NCBI RefSeq assembly: GCF_001660485.1 | Contig: NZ_CP013979.1 | Coordinates: forward strand, 1,116,001-1,180,000 | Direction of reading: 5' to 3' | Length of the DNA stretch: 64,000 nucleotides | Source of the DNA: Agromyces aureus | Lineage (GTDB): Bacteria; Actinomycetota; Actinomycetes; Actinomycetales; Microbacteriaceae | Part shown: one piece after another, positions 10,001 to 17,181 of the stretch | How the letters are laid out: each line of letters opens with the position of its first letter | Position numbering within the stretch: the stretch's first letter is position 1 | Notes under the pieces: model-generated | Seen by the model: only the letters and a program-made list of their open reading frames with translations | The model's database searches: none | Told to the model about the DNA's origin: nothing | Made by a program: the position numbers and the translations under genes

Positions 10001-10350
10001 GATGCCGCGTTGTTGGCCGCCGGTCGCTGGTTCAGGTACGTGCGGTTCAGGCTCGACCCGAACTCGACGCCGACGGGCGTGCTCGCCGCCTGCCACGTCG
10101 AGGCGCCGCTGACCACGGTCGCCGTGCTCGAGGTCGAGGTGAACGTCGTCGCCGGGAAGTTGCCGGGCATCGCCACGGCGCCCGTGTACGGCGCAGCCGA
10201 GAGGCTGAACGTGCCCCAGGTGTCGACCTCTGCCGCGCTCGCCGGAGCGATGCACATGGCGGCGACGAGCGCACCCGCAGCGAGCAGGGCGGCCGCGATC
10301 TCGGCGGCACGACCCCGGATCGTTCGACGCTCGCGTGTATTGGCGGCCAC
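7030..10350 (-). CDS. CshA-type fibril-repeat surface adhesin with LPATG sorting signal
   Basis: This 1106-residue surface protein starts with GTG. It has a signal peptide (1-40, ending APASAA), an N-terminal globular domain (about 41-250, with a Cys172/Cys180 pair), a carboxypeptidase-regulatory/SdrB-like beta module (about 250-335), and six tandem repeats of about 115 residues (about 336-1030). Each repeat shows the CshA fibril pattern: 'DAATTPQGxxIxVxxLxNDxPG', then 'PAGTVLxADGRSLxVxGEGxYxVD', 'FxPxxxFxGxATPVPYTVxDxNGT', and a final beta-strand. A Pro-rich spacer leads to LPATG (1056-1060), a hydrophobic span and an Arg-rich tail of about 24 residues. It should be sortase-anchored to peptidoglycan and act in adhesion. 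No sortase gene lies in this window. Confidence 0.9.
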   Translation of the reverse strand: MAANTRERRTIRGRAAEIAAALLAAGALVAAMCIAPASAAEVDTWGTFSLSAAPYTGAVAMPGNFPATTFTSTSSTATVVSGASTWQAASTPVGVEFGSSLNRTYLNQRPAANNAASPAITTYTFASPTPASGWAFVLGDIDADQVTLSATGADGAPVPVEGLGYQESYNSCHRSGGPSCDALNLNDRPSWTDDGSTGLLLGNPTAADTEGGTAWFAPNVPLTSLTMRYQWRNGFPIYQTWFVAKTFTAGGTVTLDDAPLAGATVTVFDEAGAVVGTAVTAASGTWSLPSLIATGTYRATVAPPTGIAPLPDRTFSLVDSDAAEIDFPFDTPPPPLAGTDEVSTLQGIAVDLPLLENDAGGSEDFPLVADSVRFELPGGAPAGTVLAPDAKRLTVPGEGVWTVDVAGTATFAPEPGFTGEATPVPYTVADTRGGTGSASATATVTPVTPAGGDDPFATPMGAPVRNPVLDNDVPGDPSVPIDRTSFAFQLPPGAPAGSTLAADGKSLVIAGEGSYEIGDDFWVTFTPEPAFSGVATAVPYTVADANGTLANAEITVTVSAVAQPIGTIDQTSTLQGVPVSGPILANDAASSATETLLPETIRYALPPAAPAGSSVSADGRTLTIGGEGVYTVDPATGEATFAPDPTFVGIATPAPYSVQDSAGLTATATIVVTVLAVTPAAVPDAATTAQGATIVVEPLTNDEPGTAAIAIVPGSLALQLPAGAPPGSTISPEGVVTIAGEGAYAPDGLGGVAFTPLPTFIGEATPVPYTVADENGTVSASVISISVTAVVPETTPDAATTPQATPITVDLLANDVPGDEAVPLTPSSVALLLPPGAPAGTVLGADGRSLVVPGEGEYAVDAATGLVSFDPVASFVGEATRVPYTVVDANGTSAEGELAISVTAVTPVAGVDNATTPFGEPLVIDLLANDVSGNEVDGGAPAPLVAGSVRLELPVGSDPAALSADGRTLTLDGVGTFTVDATSGAVAFVPAAGFSGLTPVVPYTVLDTNGTLARASVRVVVAEAPVGPPVEPPVDPPPASGTPGAPGPPAGASSGLPATGVDPAPGGVAAALLLAAGLLLVARRTLVARRPTVECARARRSGPRGR

Positions 10351-10417
10351 TCGTCCCCCGGGTACTCGGCCCTGCGATGCTAGGCGGTGCGTCGTCTCGC
10401 CACAAGCACGGCGTGCG

Positions 10418-10777
10418 TCAGGCGTCGCCGCCGTGCAGCTCGAGGGCGAGCCGCGCGATGTCGCGCACGAGGTCGAGCGGCAACGGCTTGGAATACGGCA
10501 GGTTCACGGTGTCCTTCGCCGCGCGCCACGGCGCGATGCGCTCCTCGAGCTCGCCTTCGGTGTGCGGCACGGGGTAGAGGCCGATGTGCTGCTTCCAACC
10601 GGCGAAGTGGAGCCAGTAGCGACCCCTGATCGAGATGGCCGGGATGTCGTAGCGCAGCTTCTCCTCGCCGTAGGGCAGCACCTCGCGGATCGTCGCCCGA
10701 ACGGCGGCGAGGCGTTCGGCCGCCTCCCCGTCGAAGGTCGCGAGGTACTCGTCGACGGTGGTGGGCTTGGCGTTCAT
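10418..10777 (-). CDS. DUF1801 / YdhG-like protein
   Basis: This 119-residue protein has the YdhG/DUF1801 pattern: N-terminal 'TVDEYLATF', then a central EEKLRYDIPAISIRGRYWLHFAGWKQHIGLYP region (read as separate conserved blocks), and a C-terminal 'PLPLDLVRDIARL'. Members have a frataxin-like fold and have been proposed as intracellular iron chaperones, but most are uncharacterised. Its start overlaps the upstream esterase stop (ATGA, 10774-10777), so translation is coupled. I am confident of the family and not of the function. Confidence 0.8.
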   Translation of the reverse strand: MNAKPTTVDEYLATFDGEAAERLAAVRATIREVLPYGEEKLRYDIPAISIRGRYWLHFAGWKQHIGLYPVPHTEGELEERIAPWRAAKDTVNLPYSKPLPLDLVRDIARLALELHGGDA

Positions 10778-12225
10778 GCGGGCTCCTTCGCTCGGTCGGA
10801 CGGTCGGACGGTCGGTCGGTCGATCGGTCGGTCAGCTGAGATCCTCCACCCGCAGGCCACCCTGCCATCCGGGCCGAGCGGGATGCGCGAGCGCGTGATG
10901 CGGCCGGTGCGGGCGAACTCCGCCCAGGCGGCGCGCAGCGGTGCGCCGGCCTCGACGAGCGTGCTCGCTCCGTCGGGCGCGAGCAGCGCGGCGCGCGACC
11001 ACACCGGCACGTTCGGGAAGAGCAGCGGCAGCTCGATCGCGTGCGCTGCGCCCATCCCGCTGTCGTCGGGGTGCCCGTCGAAGACGCCGACCTGCACCCT
11101 CGCCCCGCCCGACGCGAGCAGTTCGGCGAACCGCCGCCCGTCGCGCGAGTAGACCTTCTTCGTCGTGGCGCCCACGAGCACCCGACGGGCGAGGGCGCCG
11201 AGCAGCGGCACCCGGAACAGTCGCTCGAGCTTCGGCACCGTGCCGAGGTAGAACATCGTCTCCTCGGTGGTCCACGTGACGAGCACGTCGAGGCCGGCGG
11301 CGCGGCGACGCCAGGCTTCGGGGATCTCGGCTTCGGCGGGCAGCGGCGCGCGGCCCGCCTCGGGGCCGAAGCTCATGCCCGAGCGCAGGCCGAAGCCCGA
11401 ACCGGCCTGCTTCGCCACCAGTTGCAGGGCGCCCACGTCGTCGGTCGAGGCATCCGCGGGGATCACGCCGATCGCGTCGCGCATCTTCGCCTGCAACTCG
11501 TCGCGGTCGGTGCGGATGCCGAAGGGGGCGCTCTGCAGCACCACGCGCGTGAGGAGGCCCTCGGTGCCGTCGGCGGCGAGCACGTGCGCGATCGCATCGG
11601 CGCCAGAGGACTGCCCGAACACGGTGACCTGCTCGGGGTCGCCGCCGAAGCCGGCGACGTGCTCGCGCACCCAGCGGAGTGCGGTGATGACGTCGAGCAG
11701 GCCGAGGTTCGCGGGCCGCCGCGGGCCGGCGCCGGGTCCGCTGTCGAGCCCGTCGCCCGCGAACCCGAGCAGCCCGAGCCGGAACGTCGGCGCGACGACG
11801 AGCACGCCGTGCTCGCGCGCGAGCGCCGACGGATCGAAGCCGGGCAGGTCGCCCGCGTTCGACACGTGCGCGCCGCCGTGGATCCAGACCATGACGGGCA
11901 GGGGGCCTGCGGCGGCCGCGGGGCGCGTGATGGTGACGCGCAGGCAGTCCTCGTCGAGGACGGCGCCTTCGAGCGGTTCGCCGAGGATGGCGGCGCTCGG
12001 GCTGGGCGGCTGCGGGCATGCGATGGTCGTGAACTGCAGGTCTGCGGATGACGCGGGGTCGGGGTCCACGGCTTCGGCCGGGGCGAACCGGTCGGCCCGT
12101 GCATACCGGATGTTGCGGATGCGCTGCACCCCGTCGTCCTCGACGGCCACGAACGCACCCCAGGGGGTCTCGACGGTGGCGAAGTCGGGCAGCCGGTCGG
12201 GCGCACGTTCCGAGAGATCGGTCAT
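10774..12225 (-). CDS. type-B carboxylesterase / lipase family hydrolase
   Basis: This 483-residue alpha/beta hydrolase has the oxyanion-hole motif WIHGGAH (114-120), the nucleophile elbow GQSSG (Ser206), the usual 'NLGLLDVITALRWVREHVAGFGGDP' run just before it, and an SEDCLRV-like DEDCLRV. It lacks a signal peptide, so it is probably a cytoplasmic ester hydrolase. A -10-like CAGAAT sits 6 nt before the ATG. The last residues (about RPIDRPTVRPSDR) are encoded by a GGTC/GGAC tandem repeat and look like a recent extension rather than part of the fold. It is coupled by ATGA overlap to the DUF1801 gene. Confidence 0.88.
   Translation of the reverse strand: MTDLSERAPDRLPDFATVETPWGAFVAVEDDGVQRIRNIRYARADRFAPAEAVDPDPASSADLQFTTIACPQPPSPSAAILGEPLEGAVLDEDCLRVTITRPAAAAGPLPVMVWIHGGAHVSNAGDLPGFDPSALAREHGVLVVAPTFRLGLLGFAGDGLDSGPGAGPRRPANLGLLDVITALRWVREHVAGFGGDPEQVTVFGQSSGADAIAHVLAADGTEGLLTRVVLQSAPFGIRTDRDELQAKMRDAIGVIPADASTDDVGALQLVAKQAGSGFGLRSGMSFGPEAGRAPLPAEAEIPEAWRRRAAGLDVLVTWTTEETMFYLGTVPKLERLFRVPLLGALARRVLVGATTKKVYSRDGRRFAELLASGGARVQVGVFDGHPDDSGMGAAHAIELPLLFPNVPVWSRAALLAPDGASTLVEAGAPLRAAWAEFARTGRITRSRIPLGPDGRVACGWRISADRPIDRPTVRPSDRAKEPA
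10794..10838. repeat. tetranucleotide GGTC/GGAC/GATC tandem repeat
   Basis: About eleven consecutive 4-mers of GGTC, GGAC or GATC lie in the 3' end of the esterase gene and encode its DRP/VRP tail. Such tracts are prone to slippage, which would change the frame of the tail and the coupling to the next start. Confidence 0.75.
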
Positions 12226-12349
12226 CGCACGATTCTGCCGCAGCGGGCCGGTCGGCGGCCAGCATCGGGGCGACGGCGATCGGAGCGGCGACGCGGCGAC
12301 GCGGCCTCATTCGGGCGAGCGGATGCCGCGACCGAGCGTCGACCCGTGG

Positions 12350-13108
12350 TCAGGCCACGTGCGGGGTGTCGTCCTCGACGCTGAAGATCGGGGCCGCGTC
12401 GGCCGGGACCTCGACGGACGCCGACGCGGCGGCCGCGACATCCGCATACTCGGTGTCGACGAGGATCGGCAGGTGATCGCTCGAGCCGCGGGGGAGCGTC
12501 TCGACCTTGCGGATGTCGAAGCCCGCCGACGTCGCGAGGTCGAAGTGCCCGCGGAAGAACTTGTAGCGCGTGTAGGTGCGGCTGTCGCTGAGGGTCAGGT
12601 CGTAGCCGGCCTCGCGCACCTTCTCGGCGAGGTTGTCCTTGAAGATCGGGTAGTTGTAGTCGCCGACCATGAGCGTGGGCAGGTTCGGGCCGAGCAGCTG
12701 CAGCTCGCCGAGCGCGGCCTTGATCTGGTGCCGACGCAGCGAGTTCAGCGCCGTGAGCGGCGCGGCATGGAACGACGCGACGATCGCCTCGCGCTCGTGC
12801 ACGCGGTCGAACACGCGGGCGCCGAGCAGTCGTTCGTGCGCGGGCTTCGCGATGCGGTCGTGCAGCGACTTCTTCAGTGCGACCGTGCGCAGGCTGCGCA
12901 CCTCGATGCGGTCGGGCCGGTAATACACCGCGAGGCCGAGGCGATTGCCCACAGTGGAGTGCGCGAGACGCAGGCGCCCGACGTGCTCGGCGAGGTCTTG
13001 CGTGTCGCACTCCTGCAGACAGACGAGGTCGGGCGAGTAGCGCTCATCGAGCGCCGCGAGTTCGGAGATCGCGCGATGCTTGCGGAGGTTGTAGCTGATC
13101 ACCAGCAT
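12350..13108 (-). CDS. endonuclease/exonuclease/phosphatase (EEP) family protein
   Basis: This 252-residue EEP-fold protein starts MLVISYNLRKH at 13108; a TATTCT -10-like hexamer lies 6 nt upstream, so the mRNA may be leaderless. EEP landmarks are 'SYNL' (Asn7), 'DLVCLQECD' (metal-binding Glu33 region), 'FHAAPLTALNSLRRHQI', 'LMVGDYNYPIF' (Asp-Asn pair) and the terminal 'GSSDHLPILVD' (catalytic Asp-His). There is no signal peptide. It could be a Mg-dependent phosphodiesterase or nuclease; the substrate is unknown. Confidence 0.88.
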   Translation of the reverse strand: MLVISYNLRKHRAISELAALDERYSPDLVCLQECDTQDLAEHVGRLRLAHSTVGNRLGLAVYYRPDRIEVRSLRTVALKKSLHDRIAKPAHERLLGARVFDRVHEREAIVASFHAAPLTALNSLRRHQIKAALGELQLLGPNLPTLMVGDYNYPIFKDNLAEKVREAGYDLTLSDSRTYTRYKFFRGHFDLATSAGFDIRKVETLPRGSSDHLPILVDTEYADVAAAASASVEVPADAAPIFSVEDDTPHVA

Positions 13109-13269
13109 CCGATCAGAATAGGCCGACGCGGTGTGATTCGACTGGGGGTTGTGCTGCGAGTTCGCCGAGCGTTCCCGACGAGGGCCTTGAACGCGGATGC
13201 CGCGGGCGGGCGTCGCCGGGCGGGTGGCAGGATGGCAGGCATGCTGTCCCACGACGAAGGGCACGGTTC

Positions 13270-13956
13270 GTGAGCGATCCCGCCGGCGCCCGAGCCGAAC
13301 TCGTCGCCCTCTGCGAACGCGGCGTCACGTGGCACGCCGATTTCCCCCGGTGGGCCGCGGATGCCGCGAGCCGCCGCCCGGCCGCGGTGCTCGTGCTCTT
13401 CGGGGTGCTCGACGACCTGCCCGCCCGGGTCGACGCCCCGGCCGTCGCGCGCGAGCTCGACGTGCTGCTGCTGCGCCGGGCCGCGACGCTCGGCAGCCAC
13501 CCCGGGCAGATCGCGTTCCCCGGTGGGCGGATCGAGGCATCCGACGACGGACCGATCGCGGGCGCGCTGCGCGAGGCCGCCGAGGAGACGGGGGTCGACC
13601 CCGCCGACGTCGAGCCGCTCGGCACCCTCGAGCCGCTCCCGGTGCCGGTGAGCAACCACCTGGTGACCCCGGTGCCCGCATGGTGGACCAGGCCCTCGCA
13701 GGTCGCCGCGGTCGACCACGACGAGTCCGTCGAGGTGTTCCGCGTGCCGGTGGCCGACCTGCTCGACCCGGCGAACCGCGGCAGCACGCGGATGACCTTC
13801 GAGGGCCGGGTCTACCAGGGGCCCGCGTTCACGGTCGGCGGGCGCGTGGTCTGGGGCTTCACGGCGCTCGTGCTCGACCGCATGTTCGACGAGCTCGGCT
13901 GGAGCGAGTCGTGGAACCCCGACCGACTCGTCGAACGCGACGACCTGAACCGCTGA
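13270..13956 (+). CDS. NudL/CoA-pyrophosphatase-like Nudix hydrolase
   Basis: This 228-residue Nudix protein carries the CoA-pyrophosphatase signature 'LGSHPGQIAFPGG' (about 74-86) directly followed by the Nudix box (about 85-109, ending LREAAEETGV). The family hydrolyses CoA or related nucleoside diphosphate derivatives with Mg or Mn. It starts with GTG. It is followed after 25 bp by the NAD(P)-binding gene with an SD-like element, so the two may form an operon. Divergent from the EEP gene. Confidence 0.87.
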   Translation: MSDPAGARAELVALCERGVTWHADFPRWAADAASRRPAAVLVLFGVLDDLPARVDAPAVARELDVLLLRRAATLGSHPGQIAFPGGRIEASDDGPIAGALREAAEETGVDPADVEPLGTLEPLPVPVSNHLVTPVPAWWTRPSQVAAVDHDESVEVFRVPVADLLDPANRGSTRMTFEGRVYQGPAFTVGGRVVWGFTALVLDRMFDELGWSESWNPDRLVERDDLNR

Positions 13957-13981
13957 ACCGGATGCATCGAACGGAGCACGC

Positions 13982-14758
13982 ATGAGGATCGCCGTCGCCG
14001 GCGGAACCGGAACCGTCGGACGCCATGTCGTCGACGCCGCACGCGAACGCGGGCACGAGGTCGTCGTGCTCACCCGGTCGAACGGCATGGACCTGATCGC
14101 GGGCACGGGCGTCGAGGCCGCGCTCGCCGGGGTCGACGCCGTGATCGACGCGTCCAACGCGAACGCGAGGTCGGCCGATGCGGCGACGGAGTTCTTCACG
14201 ACCGCGACGCGCACGCTCCTCGCGGCCGAACAGGCGGCGGGCGTCGGGCACCACGTGACGCTCTCGATCGTCGGCATCGACCGCGCGCCCTACGGCTACT
14301 ACGCGGGCAAGCTCGCCCAGGAACGGGCCGTCGAGGCGGGCGCCGTGCCGTTCACGATCATGCGGGCGTCGCAGTTCCACGAGTTCGCCGAGCAGATGCT
14401 CGGCATGCTCTCGTTCGCCGGCCTCCACCTGGCCCCGAGGCTCGCATCGCAGCCGGTGGCGGCCAGCGAGGTCGGGCAGCGGCTCGTGCACCTCGCCGAA
14501 CATGGCCCCGGCGGGCGCAGCGCCGACTTCGCCGGACCGCGTCGCGAAGACGTGTCCGACATGGTCCGGAGGCTCGCGAGGGCGCGGGGCCTGCGCGGAC
14601 CCGTGCTCGCCGTCTCGCTTCCCGGCAAGCAGTTCGCCGCGATGCGCCGCGGCGACACGTTGCCCGGCCCCGACGCGGTGCTCGCCTCGCAGACGTTCGA
14701 GGCGTGGCTCGGCCTGCAGGTCGCGATCCGGTCGCACCCGGCCCCGCCTCGGCCCTGA
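13982..14758 (+). CDS. NmrA-like / atypical SDR NAD(P)-binding protein
   Basis: This 258-residue Rossmann protein begins MRIAVAGGTGTVGRHVV, with the GGTGxxG dinucleotide motif at residues 7-13. 'VVDAARERGHEVVVLTRS' completes the first beta-alpha-beta unit. A later 'HHVTLSIVGIDRAPYGYYAGKLAQE' carries the YxxxK pair common in atypical SDR/NmrA proteins. Such proteins act as NAD(P)H-dependent reductases or redox sensors. CGGAGC precedes the ATG. The substrate cannot be inferred. Confidence 0.85.
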   Translation: MRIAVAGGTGTVGRHVVDAARERGHEVVVLTRSNGMDLIAGTGVEAALAGVDAVIDASNANARSADAATEFFTTATRTLLAAEQAAGVGHHVTLSIVGIDRAPYGYYAGKLAQERAVEAGAVPFTIMRASQFHEFAEQMLGMLSFAGLHLAPRLASQPVAASEVGQRLVHLAEHGPGGRSADFAGPRREDVSDMVRRLARARGLRGPVLAVSLPGKQFAAMRRGDTLPGPDAVLASQTFEAWLGLQVAIRSHPAPPRP

Positions 14759-14786
14759 TCGACCCGCCGGGCCGTACGGTGGCGCA

Positions 14787-15389
14787 ATGCGCACCTCGAT
14801 GATCGCCGCTGCAGGCGCCCTCGCACTCGGACTGCTGCTCACCGGATGTGCCGGCTCGACGCCCGCGCCGAGCACGAGCCCCACGCCGACGGGCTCGCCG
14901 TCGTCGTCAGCGACTCCGACGCCGACCTCGACCGCCTCGACCGACCCGAACGCCCCCGCCGGCCAGTGCGCCGACGACGCGCTCGAGGTCACCGTGCGCA
15001 TGGCACCCGACGGCGGCAGCGCCGGGCACACGAACTCGCAGGTCGTCTTCACGAACACCGGGTCGAACTCGTGCGAGCTCCGAGGGGCGCCCGGCGTCTC
15101 CGTGCTCGATGCGAGCGGCGCGCAGCTCGGCGCCCCGGCCGACCAGTCCGAGCCCGATTCCCCGCCGACGATCACGATCGCCGCGGGCGGCACGGCGTTG
15201 GCGACGCTCTCCGCCGTGAACATCGGCACCGACGGCGGACCGCTCGCCGACTCGTGCACCGTCGCCGAGGGCACGGCCTACCGGGTCTACCCGCCGCACA
15301 GCTTCACCGCGTTCGACGTGACCGCCACGGTGCCGGCGTGCTCGAACGGCACCGTGTGGATGGACGTGATGGCGGTCGAGGCCGGCTGA
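14787..15389 (+). CDS. DUF4232 lipoprotein
   Basis: This 200-residue protein has a lipoprotein signal (hydrophobic 5-18, lipobox LLTG-C21) and a Ser/Thr/Pro linker (about 24-55) that separates the anchor from a DUF4232-like beta-sandwich. The domain has the conserved 'SQVVFTNTGSNSCELRGAPGVSVL' opening (in blocks), paired cysteines and a C-terminal 'PHSFTAFDVTATVPACSNG'. It should sit on the outer face of the membrane. TACGGT lies exactly 6 nt before the ATG with no SD, suggesting a leaderless transcript. Confidence 0.87.
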   Translation: MRTSMIAAAGALALGLLLTGCAGSTPAPSTSPTPTGSPSSSATPTPTSTASTDPNAPAGQCADDALEVTVRMAPDGGSAGHTNSQVVFTNTGSNSCELRGAPGVSVLDASGAQLGAPADQSEPDSPPTITIAAGGTALATLSAVNIGTDGGPLADSCTVAEGTAYRVYPPHSFTAFDVTATVPACSNGTVWMDVMAVEAG

Positions 15390-15405
15390 GCCGCGCAGGC
15401 CCGCC

Positions 15406-15432
15406 GGTCGAGGAGCGAAGCGTCTCGAGACC
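15406..15432. repeat. interspersed palindromic element, copy 1
   Basis: This 27-bp element opens GGTCGAGGAGCG and closes GTCTCGAGACC, with inverted ends. It lies 16 bp after the lipoprotein stop. A related, reversed copy lies at 27070-27103, also just after a stop codon. I infer a terminator-like extragenic palindrome. Confidence 0.6.
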
Positions 15433-15487
15433 AGCGTCCGACCAACGCCGACCGGCTGAACGCCCGGCCGGCCGGAGTTGCGCGCGA

Positions 15488-15808
15488 CTACGGCGTGATC
15501 TCGTCGACGAAGGCGAGCGCGTCGGCCACGATCGTCGCCCAGTCGTCGGCCCCCGCCCCGTACGGCACCGTCGCCCACTCCCGCATGGGGCTGCCGCGCA
15601 TGACCATGTTGTCCAGTCGCAGCTCCTCGATGCGCGCCTCCGGCAGCTTGACGACCAGCGTGCCGTCGGTCGAGACGAACGCGAAGAGCTTGCTGCGCAC
15701 CGAGTACCCCTCGGAGCCGAACATGCGGCCGACCGCGACATCCGCCCGCGCTCTGGCATCGGCCGTCACCTCGTGGAGTCGTTCGAGGCCGCGCTCGCGA
15801 TCGTGCAT
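15488..15808 (-). CDS. TfoX N-terminal-domain / YjbR-like protein
   Basis: This 106-residue protein matches the TfoX-N layout: 'VAVGRMFGSEGYSVRSKLFAFV', 'GTLVVKLPEARIEEL' and 'MREWATVPYGAGADDW' (conserved Met-Arg-Glu-Trp). Stand-alone TfoX_N domains are common in actinobacteria and usually have no known role. The connection to competence seen in proteobacteria should not be assumed. TAGCGT lies 6 nt before the ATG. Confidence 0.82.
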   Translation of the reverse strand: MHDRERGLERLHEVTADARARADVAVGRMFGSEGYSVRSKLFAFVSTDGTLVVKLPEARIEELRLDNMVMRGSPMREWATVPYGAGADDWATIVADALAFVDEITP

Positions 15809-15817
15809 GGCTCGACG

Positions 15818-16267
15818 CTACGACGACAAGGACGGGTCGGCAACGATCATCGGGTTCGTGCGCAGCATCCAGCGCCCGGGATCTGCGAGCGGCTCGAATT
15901 CGGCCTTCGCGTAGAGGCCGTGCGCGTCGGCGGTCGCGAGCATCGTGCGACGGATGCCGAGCGGGTCGAGGTCGGCGATCACGCCCTCGACGAGGTCGAC
16001 GCCGAGGCCGCCGCCGCGCGCCGCGGGGTCGACGTAGACGTCGCAGAGCCAGGCGAAGGTCGCCCCGTCGGTCACGACCCGGGCGTACGCGACCTGTTCG
16101 CCGGTGGCCTCGTCGTACACCCCGTAGTTGCGCGACCCGTCGATCGCGGCATCCTGCACCTCCCTGGCGCGGCCGAGCGCCCAGTAGGCGTCGGTCGAGA
16201 GCCAGCGGTGCACGCGTTCGCGGTCGAGGTCGGCGCGGTCGGTCGAGAGGCGGTATCCGGGCTGCAT
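15818..16267 (-). CDS. GNAT-family N-acetyltransferase
   Basis: This 149-residue GNAT protein has 'FAWLCDVYVDPAARGGGLGVDLV', which is beta-4 followed by the acetyl-CoA pyrophosphate loop (RGGGLG, about 84-89), and the C-terminal strand 'MLATADAHGLYAKAEFEPL'. The N-terminal 'RLSTDRADLDRERVHRWLS..YWALGR' is typical of a small actinobacterial GNAT subfamily that acts on unknown acceptors. The ATG at 16267 is chosen; GTG at 16285 is a possible alternative. It lies downstream of a strong hairpin separating it from the reductase gene. Confidence 0.87.
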   Translation of the reverse strand: MQPGYRLSTDRADLDRERVHRWLSTDAYWALGRAREVQDAAIDGSRNYGVYDEATGEQVAYARVVTDGATFAWLCDVYVDPAARGGGLGVDLVEGVIADLDPLGIRRTMLATADAHGLYAKAEFEPLADPGRWMLRTNPMIVADPSLSS

Positions 16268-16324
16268 CACCCCATCATCGGGCACGCGCGCATTCCGCCG
16301 TGCGCCGGATGCCGGATGCCCCGC

Positions 16325-16388
16325 AGGAATCCCGTTCGCGCGGCGGAATCCCGCAGCATGGGGATTCCGCCGCGCGAACGGGATTCCT
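16325..16388. repeat. 28-bp perfect inverted repeat with 8-nt loop
   Basis: Arms at 16325-16352 and 16361-16388 are exact reverse complements. Each begins or ends with AGGAATCCCG / CGGGATTCCT. The element sits between the reductase stop (16396) and the GNAT start, so it can act as the terminator of the upstream minus-strand gene. The stem is far longer than a normal terminator needs. Confidence 0.85.
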
Positions 16389-16395
16389 CCACGCG

Positions 16396-17004
16396 CTATT
16401 TCGACATGTCGAAGCCCGTGACCGCGGCACCGTCGGGCTCGTACACCAGCAGCATCGCGCCGGTCGGGAAGGCGCGGGGCGGCTGCGCCAGCCGGAACGC
16501 CTTCGGAACCCCGAAGTCGCCGCCGAAGAGCCGCTTGCCGGAGCCGAGGGCCACGGGGTAGAGGTACAGGTTCAGCCGGTCGACGAGGCCGGCCTCGAGC
16601 AGCGACCGGGCGAGGTCGCCGCTGCCGACCACGTGGATGTCCTCGAAGCGGTCCTTGATCGCCGCGACCTCCGAGACGTCGGCGAGGGCGGTGGTGCCCG
16701 CCCACTCCGGGTCGGCGAGGGTCCGCGAGACCACGAACTTCGGCATCGCGTTGAACTTGACGGCGATCGGCTCGTCGCCCCGATGCGGCCAGAACCCGGC
16801 GAAGATGTCGTAGGTGCGCCGGCCGAGGAGCAGAGCGTCCATGCGATCGATGCCCTCGCCGATCACCGCGCCGTTCTCGTCGTCGAGGTAGTGGCCCTGC
16901 CAGCCGCCGAACTCGAAGCCGTTCGATTCGTCTTCGTCGGGCCCGCCCGGGCCCTGGTAGACCCCGTCGAGCGTGATGAACAGGTCGACCGAGATGGTGC
17001 CCAT
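16396..17004 (-). CDS. dihydrofolate reductase-like (RibD C-terminal) protein
   Basis: This 202-residue protein belongs to the DHFR/RibD-C family: 'VDLFITLDGVYQGPGG' at the N terminus, 'DALLLGRRTYDIFAGFWP' (about 57-73), 'KFVVSRTLADPEW' and 'IHVVGSGDLARSLLEAGLVDRLNLYLYPVALGSGKRLF' (in blocks) forming the NADPH-binding region. Most such stand-alone proteins are NADPH-dependent reductases of unknown substrate and are not folate enzymes. The stop lies 7 bp from a 28-bp hairpin. The final FDMSK codons overlap a 14-bp palindrome (16400-16413). Confidence 0.88.
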   Translation of the reverse strand: MGTISVDLFITLDGVYQGPGGPDEDESNGFEFGGWQGHYLDDENGAVIGEGIDRMDALLLGRRTYDIFAGFWPHRGDEPIAVKFNAMPKFVVSRTLADPEWAGTTALADVSEVAAIKDRFEDIHVVGSGDLARSLLEAGLVDRLNLYLYPVALGSGKRLFGGDFGVPKAFRLAQPPRAFPTGAMLLVYEPDGAAVTGFDMSK

Positions 17005-17181
17005 GATGCTCCCTCGCGTTCCGGTTCGCCGACCCCGAACGGGCCCCGGCGCGACCATCATAGAAAAGCCATCGGCGATCCACAGGGGGTTGCAGGATGC
17101 CCCGGCCACACTGGCCGCAGCACGCACGCGCAGGCGGACCGCCGCCGACCCGCCGCGCCCGCCGCCCCGAAGGAGCACGAC

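Noticed and set aside
13109..13264. N-terminal extension of the EEP protein
   Set aside because: No similarity to EEP proteins and no SD; the internal ATG matches family starts and has a -10 at 6 nt.
16400..16413. 14-bp palindrome TTCGACATGTCGAA at the end of the reductase gene as an operator
   Set aside because: It lies inside the final codons, far from any start; chance palindrome more likely.
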